Assembly (NCBI RefSeq): GCF_937910895.1
Contig: NZ_CALEMI010000066.1
Location: 1 to 64,000, forward strand
Length of the DNA stretch: 64,000 bases
DNA from: an uncultured Dokdonia sp.
Lineage (GTDB): Bacteria > Bacteroidota > Bacteroidia > Flavobacteriales > Flavobacteriaceae
Direction: 5' to 3'
Shown: piece after piece, positions 18,986 to 28,547 of the stretch
Numbering within the stretch: position 1 is the stretch's first letter
How the letters are laid out: each line of letters begins with the position of its first letter
Translations under genes and position numbers: made by a program
The notes under the pieces: model-generated
Databases searched by the model: none
The model's input: the letters and a program-made list of their open reading frames with translations, nothing else
Told to the model about the DNA's origin: nothing

Positions 18986-19777
18986 ATGGAGTATAAAGAT
19001 CAATTAGGACGTCTCCTTCAATTTTCTACAACTCCTACACGTATTGTTTCTTTAGTTCCTAGTCTAACCGAATTACTTGTTGATTTAGGGTTGAGAGATC
19101 ATATTATGGGTCTGACCAAGTTTTGTGTGCATCCCAACGGATTGATCAAAGAAAAAATAATTGTAGGAGGTACCAAGCAAGTGCATATAGATAGGGTCAA
19201 AGCACTACAACCTGATATCATTCTGTGTAATAAAGAAGAGAATACAGAACAGATCGTAGATGACTTGGAAGCGATTGCGCCTGTACATATATCTGATATT
19301 AAAAATATAGAAGATACCCTTTCGTTGATCAGGATGTATGGTGCTATTTTTCAAATTCAAGACAAAGCACATCGTTTAGTCGATAAAATTCAGAAGAAAC
19401 ACAGGGATTTCTCAAAAGGTCTAGATGCATCAGTTCCGTGTAAAAAGGTTGCTTATTTTATATGGAAAGATCCTTGGATGGTCGCGGGAAATGACACCTT
19501 TATTGATTACTTGCTAGGAGAATGTGGCTATGAAAATGTATTTAAAACAAAGGAAGGAAGATATCCAGAGGTATCGTTAGATCAACTTCAGGAAGTAGAT
19601 TATATCTTTTTGTCCTCAGAGCCTTTTCCTTTCGCTGAAAAGCATATACAAGAACTCATGCTTCACACCCGTGCAAAGATTATGTTGGTAGATGGGGAAT
19701 ATTTTTCTTGGTATGGAAGCCGATTATTGGGCGCATTTGATTACTTTAAAATCCTACAGAAACAACTAAAATTGTAA
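18986..19777 (+). CDS. Helical-backbone metal receptor / BtuF-like periplasmic-binding protein
   Basis: PTRIVSLVPSLTELLVDLGLRDHIMGLTKFCVHP, KIIVGGTKQVHIDRVKALQPDIILCNKEEN; no signal peptide apparent. Confidence 0.8.
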   Translation: MEYKDQLGRLLQFSTTPTRIVSLVPSLTELLVDLGLRDHIMGLTKFCVHPNGLIKEKIIVGGTKQVHIDRVKALQPDIILCNKEENTEQIVDDLEAIAPVHISDIKNIEDTLSLIRMYGAIFQIQDKAHRLVDKIQKKHRDFSKGLDASVPCKKVAYFIWKDPWMVAGNDTFIDYLLGECGYENVFKTKEGRYPEVSLDQLQEVDYIFLSSEPFPFAEKHIQELMLHTRAKIMLVDGEYFSWYGSRLLGAFDYFKILQKQLKL

Positions 19778-19933
19778 AAATTTTAATTTCTGGTCCAGTT
19801 GTAATGCTTCATACGTAAGTACATCACTTAAGCTAGCATCTGTATACTCTAGATTGTATGCTTCTTCAATAAGCCGTTTGTGCTTTCGTTCCAAATATTC
19901 TTTAAATTGAATATGTTTAGAAATGGTTTTCAT
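19766..19933 (-). CDS. Small helical hypothetical protein (start uncertain)
   Basis: Start chosen at internal Met (MKTISKHIQFKEYLERKHKRLIEEAYNLEYTDASLSDVLTYEALQLDQKLKFLQF); 3' end overlaps the convergent neighbour. Confidence 0.4.
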   Translation of the reverse strand: MKTISKHIQFKEYLERKHKRLIEEAYNLEYTDASLSDVLTYEALQLDQKLKFLQF

Positions 19934-20287
19934 TGATTGGGTAATAGGGGTTACTATTTGGTTCTTATTAAATTTACGTAAAAAATTGATAGTTAGATGT
20001 TTAAAATGTAATAAATTAAGTACTTGTATATTTTTAAGCATTTTGAATGCTATAACTAATTTTAAGTGTCTTATCACTTATTTTTGATGCAAAAACAATA
20101 AAAAGCAGCCACACAATCTATTTGTATGAATGTTTGGATATAGAAGATTTCTTCTAAAAAACGTCAGATAGATGTTTAATCAGTGTGTTTTTATTAGTCT
20201 TTTAAGATAATAACATATTTTAATAAATCTATTATTTTAAATATGAAAAATCATTAAGTTTCTAGCTTACACTAAATGTATATAAAA

Positions 20288-20318
20288 AATGCCATGCTTA
20301 TCAAATAAGCATGGCATT
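20288..20318. terminator. Perfect 14-bp stem with 3-nt loop
   Basis: AATGCCATGCTTAT / ATAAGCATGGCATT around CAA; just 3' of the minus-strand protease gene. Confidence 0.75.
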
Positions 20319-20338
20319 ACATAAACTTTAGTATTATA

Positions 20339-22240
20339 CTATTTAATAATAATTTTTTTGACAACCGTAGTACCTTCAGAAATAATTCTTAATAAATAAA
20401 TACCAGATTTTAATGTGTTATAATTCACATCAAATAATTCCTTTTCTCGAAGTGTTTCTTGATAAAGTGGCATACCACTTATGTCTAAAAGCTGATATTC
20501 TAATTGCTTTAGTTCTTTATCCAGATATACTTTAAATTGTCCGTTGGATGGGTTTGGAATAACCTGTACAGAAAACGTAGGAATATCAGCAGGAGCAAAT
20601 CCAGATTCGGTGTTTGCATCTACATCTTCATAGTTAAGACAGTCTTCTACAATTATGGCATTAAATTCAGAGTTTGTAGCTACATCAAAACCAGGAAGTA
20701 ACTCAATATAATGTTGCGCCACATAGATTGCTTTTGAATTATTTACAATTTTATTATCTGCTTTAATGTTTAATGCTTGATAAAAGCCATTATAATCTAC
20801 AGGTGTTTCATCAGAAATACGATGAAAAATATATCGATTTGCTTGACAAAATGTGAGTTCGCCAAAACACTCTATATGCTCAAGAATACGATCTCTTATA
20901 CGTTGTCCAGGTTGTACACCAAAACCACGTCTGTAGTCATAATCTTGCCAATCATTTGCACCTCCTCCAGAAGACATGAATGTGAAATAGGCAGGATCTG
21001 GTCCTGTATAGCAATTGTTTGCATCTCCATTAGGACCTGCGTCTAGAGCTGTTCCATTACCGTTCCAAATACAAGAACGCGTATGTGAAGAACCAAATAG
21101 ATGTCCCATTTCGTGTATAAAAATTTTTAAACGGGGATGCACGCTAGGTAACTCATAATTTGTTGGTAATACAGAAGGTATCAAACCAACACCCATTCGT
21201 GATGTATTTGGGTTATCACAAAAACCACCTATAGTAGCTGCTCTCCCAGCGGCAAAACAGGTAGAGTTCACAAATAGATATGCGTAATCTCCATTATATG
21301 TATTTCCGCGTTCATTTTGGAATTGAGTCATATAATTAGAAGTTGCACCCTCACAATATATTTGACCATTGTAAATGACTTGATTTGTCATACCTGGTCC
21401 TGGGAACACAGTGCCAGATGGGGTGTCAAAGGATTCTACTTTTGCCTCAGAAACCCACATCGTAATCTCTTCATTAGCAAAAATCATGGCACTTTGATTA
21501 AAGTGCGAAAGCATCATATTGATAGTTTGAGTCACAGAACCATTTCCTATAGCAGGGTTTAAAAATACAGGATAATTTGCTTCTAGGGATATCGTAATGG
21601 GATGTCTCTGTATACGTATCCCTGAACTTTCATTCTGAGAACTATAGGGTGGTACATTTTCATTTTCTGCATCAGTCATACCACATTCTAAATCTTCCGA
21701 CACTAAAGCATCTTTATAAAACGCATATATTCCTTTTCCAGCATTTTTTAAAGGAATAAGATTGAAACTTCCTTTACTACCTGAGAAATAGCCATAAATT
21801 TCATCATTAAAAAATGAGATAGCTACTTGTGTTTGTTCCCCAGCAACACGTCCCCAATAATGAGTTCCTTGAGTTTCAAGATCAATCACTTGCTTACCAT
21901 CACTCGTCATACCCAAAGCTCCAGGATTAATAATCTGAGATTGCATAAGCTGAATTTCCATAGGCTGGTCACGTTTGCCATACGCAGGTAATAACAAGGT
22001 AAATTCTTGTACATTAGAACGCATAAACTTTTCAAACTTCAACACATCTAGCTGAAGGATATATCCATCATGTTCGGTTTTTAAGTACTGACTAGCAACG
22101 GTTCTATTTGACGAAACGTCAAATAGACTCAAAGCGTCTGTAGCTAAAGACTGTTGTCCAAACCCAGCATGGTAAAAGCTTAAGAAAATAAGTATTCCTA
22201 TGCTTTTTATAAGAGTATTATAACGCATAGATCTATTCAT
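20339..22240 (-). CDS. Secreted zincin metalloprotease (reprolysin-like M12) with T9SS type A C-terminal sorting domain
   Basis: HEMGHLFGSSHTRSC (HExxHxxGxxH); C-terminal IPNPSNGQFKVYLDKELKQLEYQLLDISGMPLYQETL...GIYLLRIISEGTTVVKKIIIK. Confidence 0.88.
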   Translation of the reverse strand: MNRSMRYNTLIKSIGILIFLSFYHAGFGQQSLATDALSLFDVSSNRTVASQYLKTEHDGYILQLDVLKFEKFMRSNVQEFTLLLPAYGKRDQPMEIQLMQSQIINPGALGMTSDGKQVIDLETQGTHYWGRVAGEQTQVAISFFNDEIYGYFSGSKGSFNLIPLKNAGKGIYAFYKDALVSEDLECGMTDAENENVPPYSSQNESSGIRIQRHPITISLEANYPVFLNPAIGNGSVTQTINMMLSHFNQSAMIFANEEITMWVSEAKVESFDTPSGTVFPGPGMTNQVIYNGQIYCEGATSNYMTQFQNERGNTYNGDYAYLFVNSTCFAAGRAATIGGFCDNPNTSRMGVGLIPSVLPTNYELPSVHPRLKIFIHEMGHLFGSSHTRSCIWNGNGTALDAGPNGDANNCYTGPDPAYFTFMSSGGGANDWQDYDYRRGFGVQPGQRIRDRILEHIECFGELTFCQANRYIFHRISDETPVDYNGFYQALNIKADNKIVNNSKAIYVAQHYIELLPGFDVATNSEFNAIIVEDCLNYEDVDANTESGFAPADIPTFSVQVIPNPSNGQFKVYLDKELKQLEYQLLDISGMPLYQETLREKELFDVNYNTLKSGIYLLRIISEGTTVVKKIIIK

Positions 22241-22718
22241 CTTTTAAGGTTTCGATTTCTTTATTTAATTCTATTACATAGAGGGTAAGCTCTTCAATTT
22301 TTTGTAGGAGTAATTTATTCATCTCTCCTAAGTCAATTCCATCTTCAGCCACAGTTGCAGCAGATGGAATGTCCTTTAAATGTCCGTTTTCTTTAATAAA
22401 TTTTTCTACTTCTTTAAGTGTAGGAAGTTTGTATTCTTTTTCAAAAACATAATCTGCCCAGCCAGTATAGACTTTTACAGAGGTAGCACGTATTTTTCCA
22501 TTTACAGAGAGTTTGTAAGTGATGAGTCCATCTGTGGTAGAAGAGGTGCCAATAGAGACATTTCCATTTCTCCAAGTATTTGCAGTATTTGTATCACTTC
22601 CTAACCATTGGGAGTCTGGTATTGGCACGGGCCCATTTGCGGCACTTTGTGTAGCTGTTTGAGAAAATAGATTTGATGTTGCTAAAAGAACACACGTTAA
22701 AAACAAGATTTTTTTCAT
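22233..22718 (-). CDS. Secreted tail-fibre/endosialidase-chaperone-like protein with C-terminal coiled coil
   Basis: Signal peptide; NVSIGT...YKLSVNGKIRATSVKVYTGWADYVFEKEYKLPTLKEVEKFIKENGHLKDIPSA motif common in flavobacterial proteins; overlaps start of the protease gene. Confidence 0.65.
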   Translation of the reverse strand: MKKILFLTCVLLATSNLFSQTATQSAANGPVPIPDSQWLGSDTNTANTWRNGNVSIGTSSTTDGLITYKLSVNGKIRATSVKVYTGWADYVFEKEYKLPTLKEVEKFIKENGHLKDIPSAATVAEDGIDLGEMNKLLLQKIEELTLYVIELNKEIETLKDE

Positions 22719-22895
22719 AATTATAAGAATTTTAATTAGTAATTACGATGAAAGTAACTATCTAAAAAACATATAACTATACCTGTTTTTAATGTGCAAG
22801 CTGTTCTTACATATCTGTAGAGAATTGATTCAAAAGCGATTTTTTAAAATCTTTTGAAGCAAGTATTAGAGAAGTAATTTCAGTATACTAAAAAC

Positions 22896-23603
22896 TTAAT
22901 CTTGCAATGCAAAAACCTTCTTTAAAAGATCTGTGGTTCTAGAAGTGTACTTTGTGCGGATTTGTTTTTCTTCTACCGCAATCATGGTATATACTCCTTT
23001 TAAAGCTTCTTGGGTAACGTAATCTGTAAGATCAGGATTAACATTGTTGGTTAACGGGATGCTATTATAGCGATTAATAAGATTTTCCCATATTTGATCA
23101 GCACCTACTTTACTAAAAGAATTTTGTATAACGGGATTGAACTTATTGTATAAAGCTTGTTGCGTTTTTGAAGTCAGATATTGTGTAGCAGCATCATCAC
23201 TTCCTAATAATATAGTTTTCGCGTCAGCAAAAGTAATTCCTTTTACAGCATCTACAAATATAGGAGTCGCTTCTTTTACAGCGTCTTCGGCAGCTCTATT
23301 CAATACTTTAAGACCTTCGTCGGCTAATTTACCAAGACCAATATCTCTTAATGTTTTATCTACTTTTTGAAGCTCTTCAGGAAGTAAGATTTTTGTCAAT
23401 TGGTTTTTATAAAAACCATCCTTTGTCGTAAGTTTTGATACTTGTTTATCAATTCCTAATTGTAATGCATCTCTTAAACCTGCACCTATCTGATCTTGAG
23501 AAAGACCAAAGTTTCCATCTTGCGGAAGATTATTTACAACCTGTTGTAATTCTGCACAAGAACTTAAACTGATGGCTAAGCATAGAACGATAAACTTTTT
23601 CAT
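22896..23603 (-). CDS. DUF4197-type lipoprotein
   Basis: Lipobox (ISLSSCAE); GLRDALQLGIDKQVSKLTTKDGFYKNQLTKILLPEELQKVDKTLRDIGLGKLAD; start assigned to the internal Met before the signal peptide. Confidence 0.8.
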   Translation of the reverse strand: MKKFIVLCLAISLSSCAELQQVVNNLPQDGNFGLSQDQIGAGLRDALQLGIDKQVSKLTTKDGFYKNQLTKILLPEELQKVDKTLRDIGLGKLADEGLKVLNRAAEDAVKEATPIFVDAVKGITFADAKTILLGSDDAATQYLTSKTQQALYNKFNPVIQNSFSKVGADQIWENLINRYNSIPLTNNVNPDLTDYVTQEALKGVYTMIAVEEKQIRTKYTSRTTDLLKKVFALQD

Positions 23604-23635
23604 TTGGGTATCTTTGATATTATTTTGGTAAAGAT

Positions 23636-24589
23636 ATGAATTTAAGATTTTCAATAATAGCGGTATCCCTATTCATTTTTGGGTGCTCACAATCCTCAAA
23701 GACTTCACAAAAAACAGTCGATCCGCAAGAAACGGACGGGGTATATATAAAGGTGTTAGGAATTGCACAAGATGGCGGAATGCCACATATTAACAATTCG
23801 AAAGAGTTTGAAGCAGTGAGTCAAGGAAAACTAATTCAAGAGCGTGTGGTCAGTTTAGGACTTATAGATACAGATGCTCAAAAGAAATATCTTTTTGAAG
23901 CAACGCCAGATCTGCCAGAACAGCTCTATTTTTTACATCAGGAGATAGCTTCAAACACTATTGTAGACGGTGTTTTCTTAACCCATGCACATATAGGGCA
24001 TTATACAGGCTTAATGCACTTTGGACGAGAGGCAATGGGAAGCAAAGCGATTCCGGTGTATGCCATGCCAAGAATGAAAACCTTTCTAGAAACCAATGGT
24101 CCGTGGAGTCAGTTGGTGGATTTAGAAAATATAAACATTCGTCCTATGCAGGCAGATAGTATAATTACGCTTTCGCGAAAGCTAAAGATCACACCATTCC
24201 TAGTGCCACATAGAGATGAGTTTTCTGAAACTGTAGGCTACCGAATCGAAGGGCCAGAAAAAATAGCCTTGCTTATTCCTGATATTGATAAGTGGTTCAA
24301 ATGGGAAAGGTCTATTGTAGCCGAAGTGAAGAACGTAGATTATGCGTTTATAGATGCGACTTTTTTCTCTGAAGGCGAAATCCCAAGACCTATGAGTGAA
24401 GTCCCGCATCCTTTTATAGATGAGACTACTGCGCTTTTTAAAAACGAAACAAGCGCTGTAAAATCAAAAGTAATTTTTATCCACTTTAATCATTCTAATC
24501 CTGCATTGAATGAACAGCATCCAAAACGACTTGCTTTAGAAAAAGAAGGCTATCGCTTTGCGAGGCAAGGGGAGATGTATGGCTTATAA
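23636..24589 (+). CDS. MBL-fold (PqqB-like) lipoprotein hydrolase
   Basis: Lipobox (FIFGCS); GIAQDGGMPHI, FLTHAHIGHYTGLMHFGREAMG, DATFF. Confidence 0.82.
   Translation: MNLRFSIIAVSLFIFGCSQSSKTSQKTVDPQETDGVYIKVLGIAQDGGMPHINNSKEFEAVSQGKLIQERVVSLGLIDTDAQKKYLFEATPDLPEQLYFLHQEIASNTIVDGVFLTHAHIGHYTGLMHFGREAMGSKAIPVYAMPRMKTFLETNGPWSQLVDLENINIRPMQADSIITLSRKLKITPFLVPHRDEFSETVGYRIEGPEKIALLIPDIDKWFKWERSIVAEVKNVDYAFIDATFFSEGEIPRPMSEVPHPFIDETTALFKNETSAVKSKVIFIHFNHSNPALNEQHPKRLALEKEGYRFARQGEMYGL
24168..24183. repeat. 16-bp palindrome, 15/16, inside the MBL-fold gene (encodes LSRKL)
   Basis: CGCTTTCGCGAAAGCT. Confidence 0.9.
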
Positions 24590-24613
24590 AAACTATAGCC
24601 TACGATTCGGTCT

Positions 24614-24633
24614 GTTCGAGCACAGTCGAGAAC
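24614..24633. repeat. Imperfect palindrome GTTCGAGCACAGTCGAGAAC, with an adjacent partial second copy
   Basis: Direct inspection; partial copy CGAGCACAGTCAAGAGC follows; related to 26344-26363. Confidence 0.65.
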
Positions 24634-24859
24634 CGAGCACAGTCAAGAGCTATAAACTAACTTACCGATTCTCAATAATTCTTTTTATAATATTCAACAA
24701 TACTTGGTCATAGCACTCATTGATACGTGATGATCGTATCTTATAAGCGATAAAAATGGTATGGGTCATTCAGATATCGAACACATAAATTAGTTACAAT
24801 TATTAGATGTTTTAAGGAATATGAATTCCTTTTTACAACGATTTCGTTGCTCTTTTTAA

Positions 24860-24867
24860 TACCTTTG
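24860..24867 (+). promoter_or_regulatory. Candidate Bacteroidota -7 element TACCTTTG upstream of icmF
   Basis: Fits TAnnTTTG about 30 bp before ATG; -33 not clear. Confidence 0.35.
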
Positions 24868-24896
24868 CACTCTTAAAATAGTACTATATCTAAATT

Positions 24897-27800
24897 ATGA
24901 AACAAGCCACACCTTATACTCCAAAAAATAAAGTTCGTATCGTTACTGCAGCCTCTCTTTTTGATGGGCATGATGCTGCCATTAATATTATGCGTCGGAT
25001 CATACAAAGTACGGGAGTAGAGGTGATTCATTTAGGGCACGATCGTAGTGTAGAAGAGGTGGTCAATACCGCCATTCAGGAAGATGCAAATTCGATAGCC
25101 TTAACATCATATCAAGGAGGACATAACGAGTATTTTAAATATATGTATGATCTCCTCAAAGAAAAAGGAGCGGGACATATTAAAATCTTCGGAGGTGGAG
25201 GAGGTGTGATTCTTCCAGAAGAGATCAAAGAACTCATGGAGTATGGGATTACTCGTATTTATTCTCCAGATGATGGGCGTGAGATGGGATTACAAGGAAT
25301 GATCAATGATCTGGTACAACAATCCGATTATCCTATAGGCGATCAATTAAACGGCGAAGTAGATCACTTAGTTGAGAAAAATCCTAGAGCAATTGCAAGA
25401 GTCATTTCTGCAGCAGAAAACTTTCCAGAAGTTGCTGCCGAAGCTTTAAAAGCGATTCATGAAAAAAATAAAACGTCTTTAACTCCTGTATTAGGAATTA
25501 CAGGAACCGGCGGATCAGGAAAATCATCGTTGGTTGACGAACTCGTACGTCGTTTTCTTGTGGATTTCCCAGAAAAAACGATTGGTCTTATTTCTGTAGA
25601 CCCATCCAAACGTAAAACAGGAGGAGCCTTATTAGGAGATCGGATTCGTATGAATGCGATTAATTCTCCACGAGTGTATATGCGTTCGTTAGCCACACGC
25701 CAGAGTAATCTTGCGCTTTCAAAATATGTCGCCGAAGCTATTCAAGTGCTGAAAGCGGCAGCCTATGATTTGATCATTCTGGAAACCTCAGGAATTGGTC
25801 AATCAGATACAGAGATTTTAGAACATTCTGATGTCTCTTTGTATGTGATGACCCCAGAGTTTGGTGCAGCCACACAATTGGAAAAAATCGATATGCTAGA
25901 TTTTGCAGATTTGGTGGCGATCAATAAGTTTGATAAACGTGGTTCGCTAGATGCATTGCGTGACGTCAAAAAACAATATATGCGTAACCACAACCTTTGG
26001 GATACGCATCAAGATGATTTACCTGTTTTTGGAACCATCGCCTCTCAATTTAATGATCCCGGTATGAATACGCTCTATAAGAAGATTATGGAGAAAGTCA
26101 ACGCTGTGAATGAGGCAGATCTGGCATCTACGTTTGAGATCAGTAAGGAGATGAGTGAAAAGATTTTTGTCATTCCACCAGCACGTACGCGTTATCTGAG
26201 CGAGATTTCCGAGAGTAATAGGGGATATGACGCTTTCGCGAAAGCGCAAAAAGAAACCGCACAAACCTTATACGGAATTTATAAAACTATAGAGAGCATT
26301 GTGGGCAGCAAACCCGCATTAGATAAAGCAGGATTGGATGTGAGTTCGAGCGCAGTCGATAACGCAACCGAAGAAAACAAAGATCTAATTAAACTTCTCG
26401 TAGCACAATTTGATCGTGTAAAACTAGATTTAGATCCGTATAACTGGGAAGTGATTACAGGATGGGACGAGAAAGTAAATCGTTATAAAACACCTGTCTA
26501 TACCTTTAAAGTAAGGGACAAAGAAATTAAGATTGATACACATACCGAATCCTTATCCCATACACAGATTCCTAAAGTCGCCTTGCCTAAATATGAGGCT
26601 TGGGGAGATATATTGCATTGGGTATTGCAAGAAAATGTGCCAGGTGAATTCCCATACACGGCGGGCTTGTATCCTTTTAAGCGAACAGGAGAAGACCCTA
26701 CACGTATGTTTGCAGGAGAAGGAGGACCAGAGCGAACAAATAAACGTTTCCATTATGTAAGCCTTGGCTTGCCAGCAAAGCGTTTAAGCACCGCTTTTGA
26801 TAGTGTCACGCTTTACGGAAATGATCCAGGACGTCGACCAGATATCTACGGAAAGATTGGAAATGCTGGGGTAAGTATCTGTTGTCTTGATGATGCTAAA
26901 AAACTGTATTCTGGATTTGATTTAAGTCACCCGATGACCTCGGTAAGTATGACCATTAATGGGCCAGCACCTATGTTATTAGGATTCTTTATGAATGCTG
27001 CGATCGATCAGAATTGTGAGAAATATATAAAAGAACATAGCCTAGAAGCAGAAGTAGAAGCAAAGATAGCAGCCATCTATAAAGGGAAAACCCGTCCAGC
27101 TTATCAAGGCGAGTTACCAGAAGGAAACGATGGTCTTGGATTAATGCTTCTGGGTGTTACTGGAGATCAAGTATTACCAGAAGATGTGTATGCGAAGATT
27201 AAAGCAGAAACCCTTGCCCAAGTTCGCGGAACGGTGCAAGCAGATATTCTTAAAGAGGACCAAGCACAAAACACCTGTATTTTTTCTACAGAGTTTGCAT
27301 TGCGACTCATGGGGGATGTACAACAATATTTTATAGAACAAAAAGTGCGTAATTTTTACTCGGTTTCTATTTCTGGGTATCATATCGCAGAAGCAGGCGC
27401 CAATCCTATTACACAACTTGCATTAACACTCACCAACGGATTTACGTATGTAGAGTATTACTTAAGTCGTGGAATGGATATCAATAAGTTTGGACCTAAT
27501 CTCTCGTTCTTTTTCTCCAACGGAATCGATCCAGAATATGCCGTGATAGGGCGTGTAGCTCGGAAGATTTGGGCAAAAGCGATGAAGAATAAGTACAACG
27601 CCAATCCGCGTGCTCAGATGCTTAAATACCATATTCAGACGTCTGGACGTAGTTTGCACGCACAGGAAATTGATTTTAATGATATTCGTACGACCTTACA
27701 AGCGTTGTATGCGATTTATGATAATTGTAATTCATTGCATACCAATGCGTATGATGAGGCGATTACAACGCCTACAGAAGAGAGCGTACGTCGTGCAATG

Positions 27801-28325
27801 GCGATACAGTTGATTATTAATAAAGAATTAGGGTTGACTCAGAATGAGAACCCAATTCAAGGATCATTTATTATAGAAGAATTGACAGACCTAGTTGAAG
27901 AAGCCGTGCTTTTAGAATTTGATCGTATTACAGAACGTGGAGGTGTGTTAGGCGCTATGGAAACCATGTATCAACGTAGTAAGATTCAAGAAGAGAGTTT
28001 ATATTATGAAACCTTAAAGCATACGGGAGAGTTTCCAATCATAGGTGTAAATACATTCTTAAGCAGTAAAGGAAGCCCAACCGTACGCCCAGCTGAAGTC
28101 ATTAGAGCTACCGAAGAAGAAAAGCAATATCAAATTACTATGCTTGAGCATTTACAAAAAGAAAAAGCAGATAAGATTGATGCGGAACTTTCAAAAATTC
28201 AGGAAGCGGCGATTAAAAATGAGAATATCTTTGAACATCTGATGGAAGCTACCAAAGTGTGTTCTTTAGGGCAAATCACCAGCGCGCTGTTTGAAGTAGG
28301 AGGACAGTATAGAAGAAATATGTAA
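24897..28325 (+). CDS. icmF: Fused isobutyryl-CoA mutase (B12-binding domain + MeaI-type GTPase + mutase catalytic domain)
   Basis: [36 protein letters not shown] (B12), [21 protein letters not shown] (P-loop), [43 protein letters not shown] (mutase). Confidence 0.92.
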   Translation: MKQATPYTPKNKVRIVTAASLFDGHDAAINIMRRIIQSTGVEVIHLGHDRSVEEVVNTAIQEDANSIALTSYQGGHNEYFKYMYDLLKEKGAGHIKIFGGGGGVILPEEIKELMEYGITRIYSPDDGREMGLQGMINDLVQQSDYPIGDQLNGEVDHLVEKNPRAIARVISAAENFPEVAAEALKAIHEKNKTSLTPVLGITGTGGSGKSSLVDELVRRFLVDFPEKTIGLISVDPSKRKTGGALLGDRIRMNAINSPRVYMRSLATRQSNLALSKYVAEAIQVLKAAAYDLIILETSGIGQSDTEILEHSDVSLYVMTPEFGAATQLEKIDMLDFADLVAINKFDKRGSLDALRDVKKQYMRNHNLWDTHQDDLPVFGTIASQFNDPGMNTLYKKIMEKVNAVNEADLASTFEISKEMSEKIFVIPPARTRYLSEISESNRGYDAFAKAQKETAQTLYGIYKTIESIVGSKPALDKAGLDVSSSAVDNATEENKDLIKLLVAQFDRVKLDLDPYNWEVITGWDEKVNRYKTPVYTFKVRDKEIKIDTHTESLSHTQIPKVALPKYEAWGDILHWVLQENVPGEFPYTAGLYPFKRTGEDPTRMFAGEGGPERTNKRFHYVSLGLPAKRLSTAFDSVTLYGNDPGRRPDIYGKIGNAGVSICCLDDAKKLYSGFDLSHPMTSVSMTINGPAPMLLGFFMNAAIDQNCEKYIKEHSLEAEVEAKIAAIYKGKTRPAYQGELPEGNDGLGLMLLGVTGDQVLPEDVYAKIKAETLAQVRGTVQADILKEDQAQNTCIFSTEFALRLMGDVQQYFIEQKVRNFYSVSISGYHIAEAGANPITQLALTLTNGFTYVEYYLSRGMDINKFGPNLSFFFSNGIDPEYAVIGRVARKIWAKAMKNKYNANPRAQMLKYHIQTSGRSLHAQEIDFNDIRTTLQALYAIYDNCNSLHTNAYDEAITTPTEESVRRAMAIQLIINKELGLTQNENPIQGSFIIEELTDLVEEAVLLEFDRITERGGVLGAMETMYQRSKIQEESLYYETLKHTGEFPIIGVNTFLSSKGSPTVRPAEVIRATEEEKQYQITMLEHLQKEKADKIDAELSKIQEAAIKNENIFEHLMEATKVCSLGQITSALFEVGGQYRRNM
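26231..26246. repeat. 16-bp palindrome inside icmF (encodes AFAKA)
   Basis: Exact match. Confidence 0.95.
26344..26363. repeat. In-frame copy of the GTTCGAGCGCAGTCGA-type palindrome inside icmF
   Basis: GTTCGAGCGCAGTCGATAAC encoding SSSAVDN in an inter-domain linker. Confidence 0.65.
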
Positions 28326-28340
28326 GCAGAGAACAACTAT

Positions 28341-28366
28341 AAAGAGCGACCGAATGGGCGCTCTTT
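28341..28366 (+). terminator. icmF terminator-like hairpin
   Basis: AAAGAGCG (28341-28348) / CGCTCTTT (28359-28366). Confidence 0.7.
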
Positions 28367-28384
28367 AAAGTTTGTGAATCGCTT

Positions 28385-28410
28385 ATCCCGAAAGCGTAGC
28401 GTTTCGGGAT
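28385..28410. repeat. Hairpin-forming element ATCCCGAAAGCGTAGCGTTTCGGGAT
   Basis: ATCCCGAAA / TTTCGGGAT 9-bp arms. Confidence 0.65.
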
Positions 28411-28535
28411 CCCTTATGAGTTGTTATGTTAGTTTATAGCTACGAGTCGGGTATTAGGTATTACCAAACTCGCTTTGGGATCCCTTATGAGTTGTTAAGT
28501 TAGTTTACAGCTGCGAGTCGGTATTACCACACTCG
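28406..28535. repeat. Two tandem ~71-bp imperfect repeat units
   Basis: GGGATCCCTTATGAGTTGTTATGTTAGTTTATAGCTACGAGTCGG...TTACCAAACTCG (from 28406) versus GGGATCCCTTATGAGTTGTTAAGTTAGTTTACAGCTGCGAGTCGG...TTACCACACTCG (from 28477). Confidence 0.8.
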
Positions 28536-28547
28536 TATTTGAATCCA

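Noticed and set aside
25457-27813. Several 60-81 aa antisense or alternate-frame ORFs within icmF
   Set aside because: No coding signature; icmF frame is continuous and conserved
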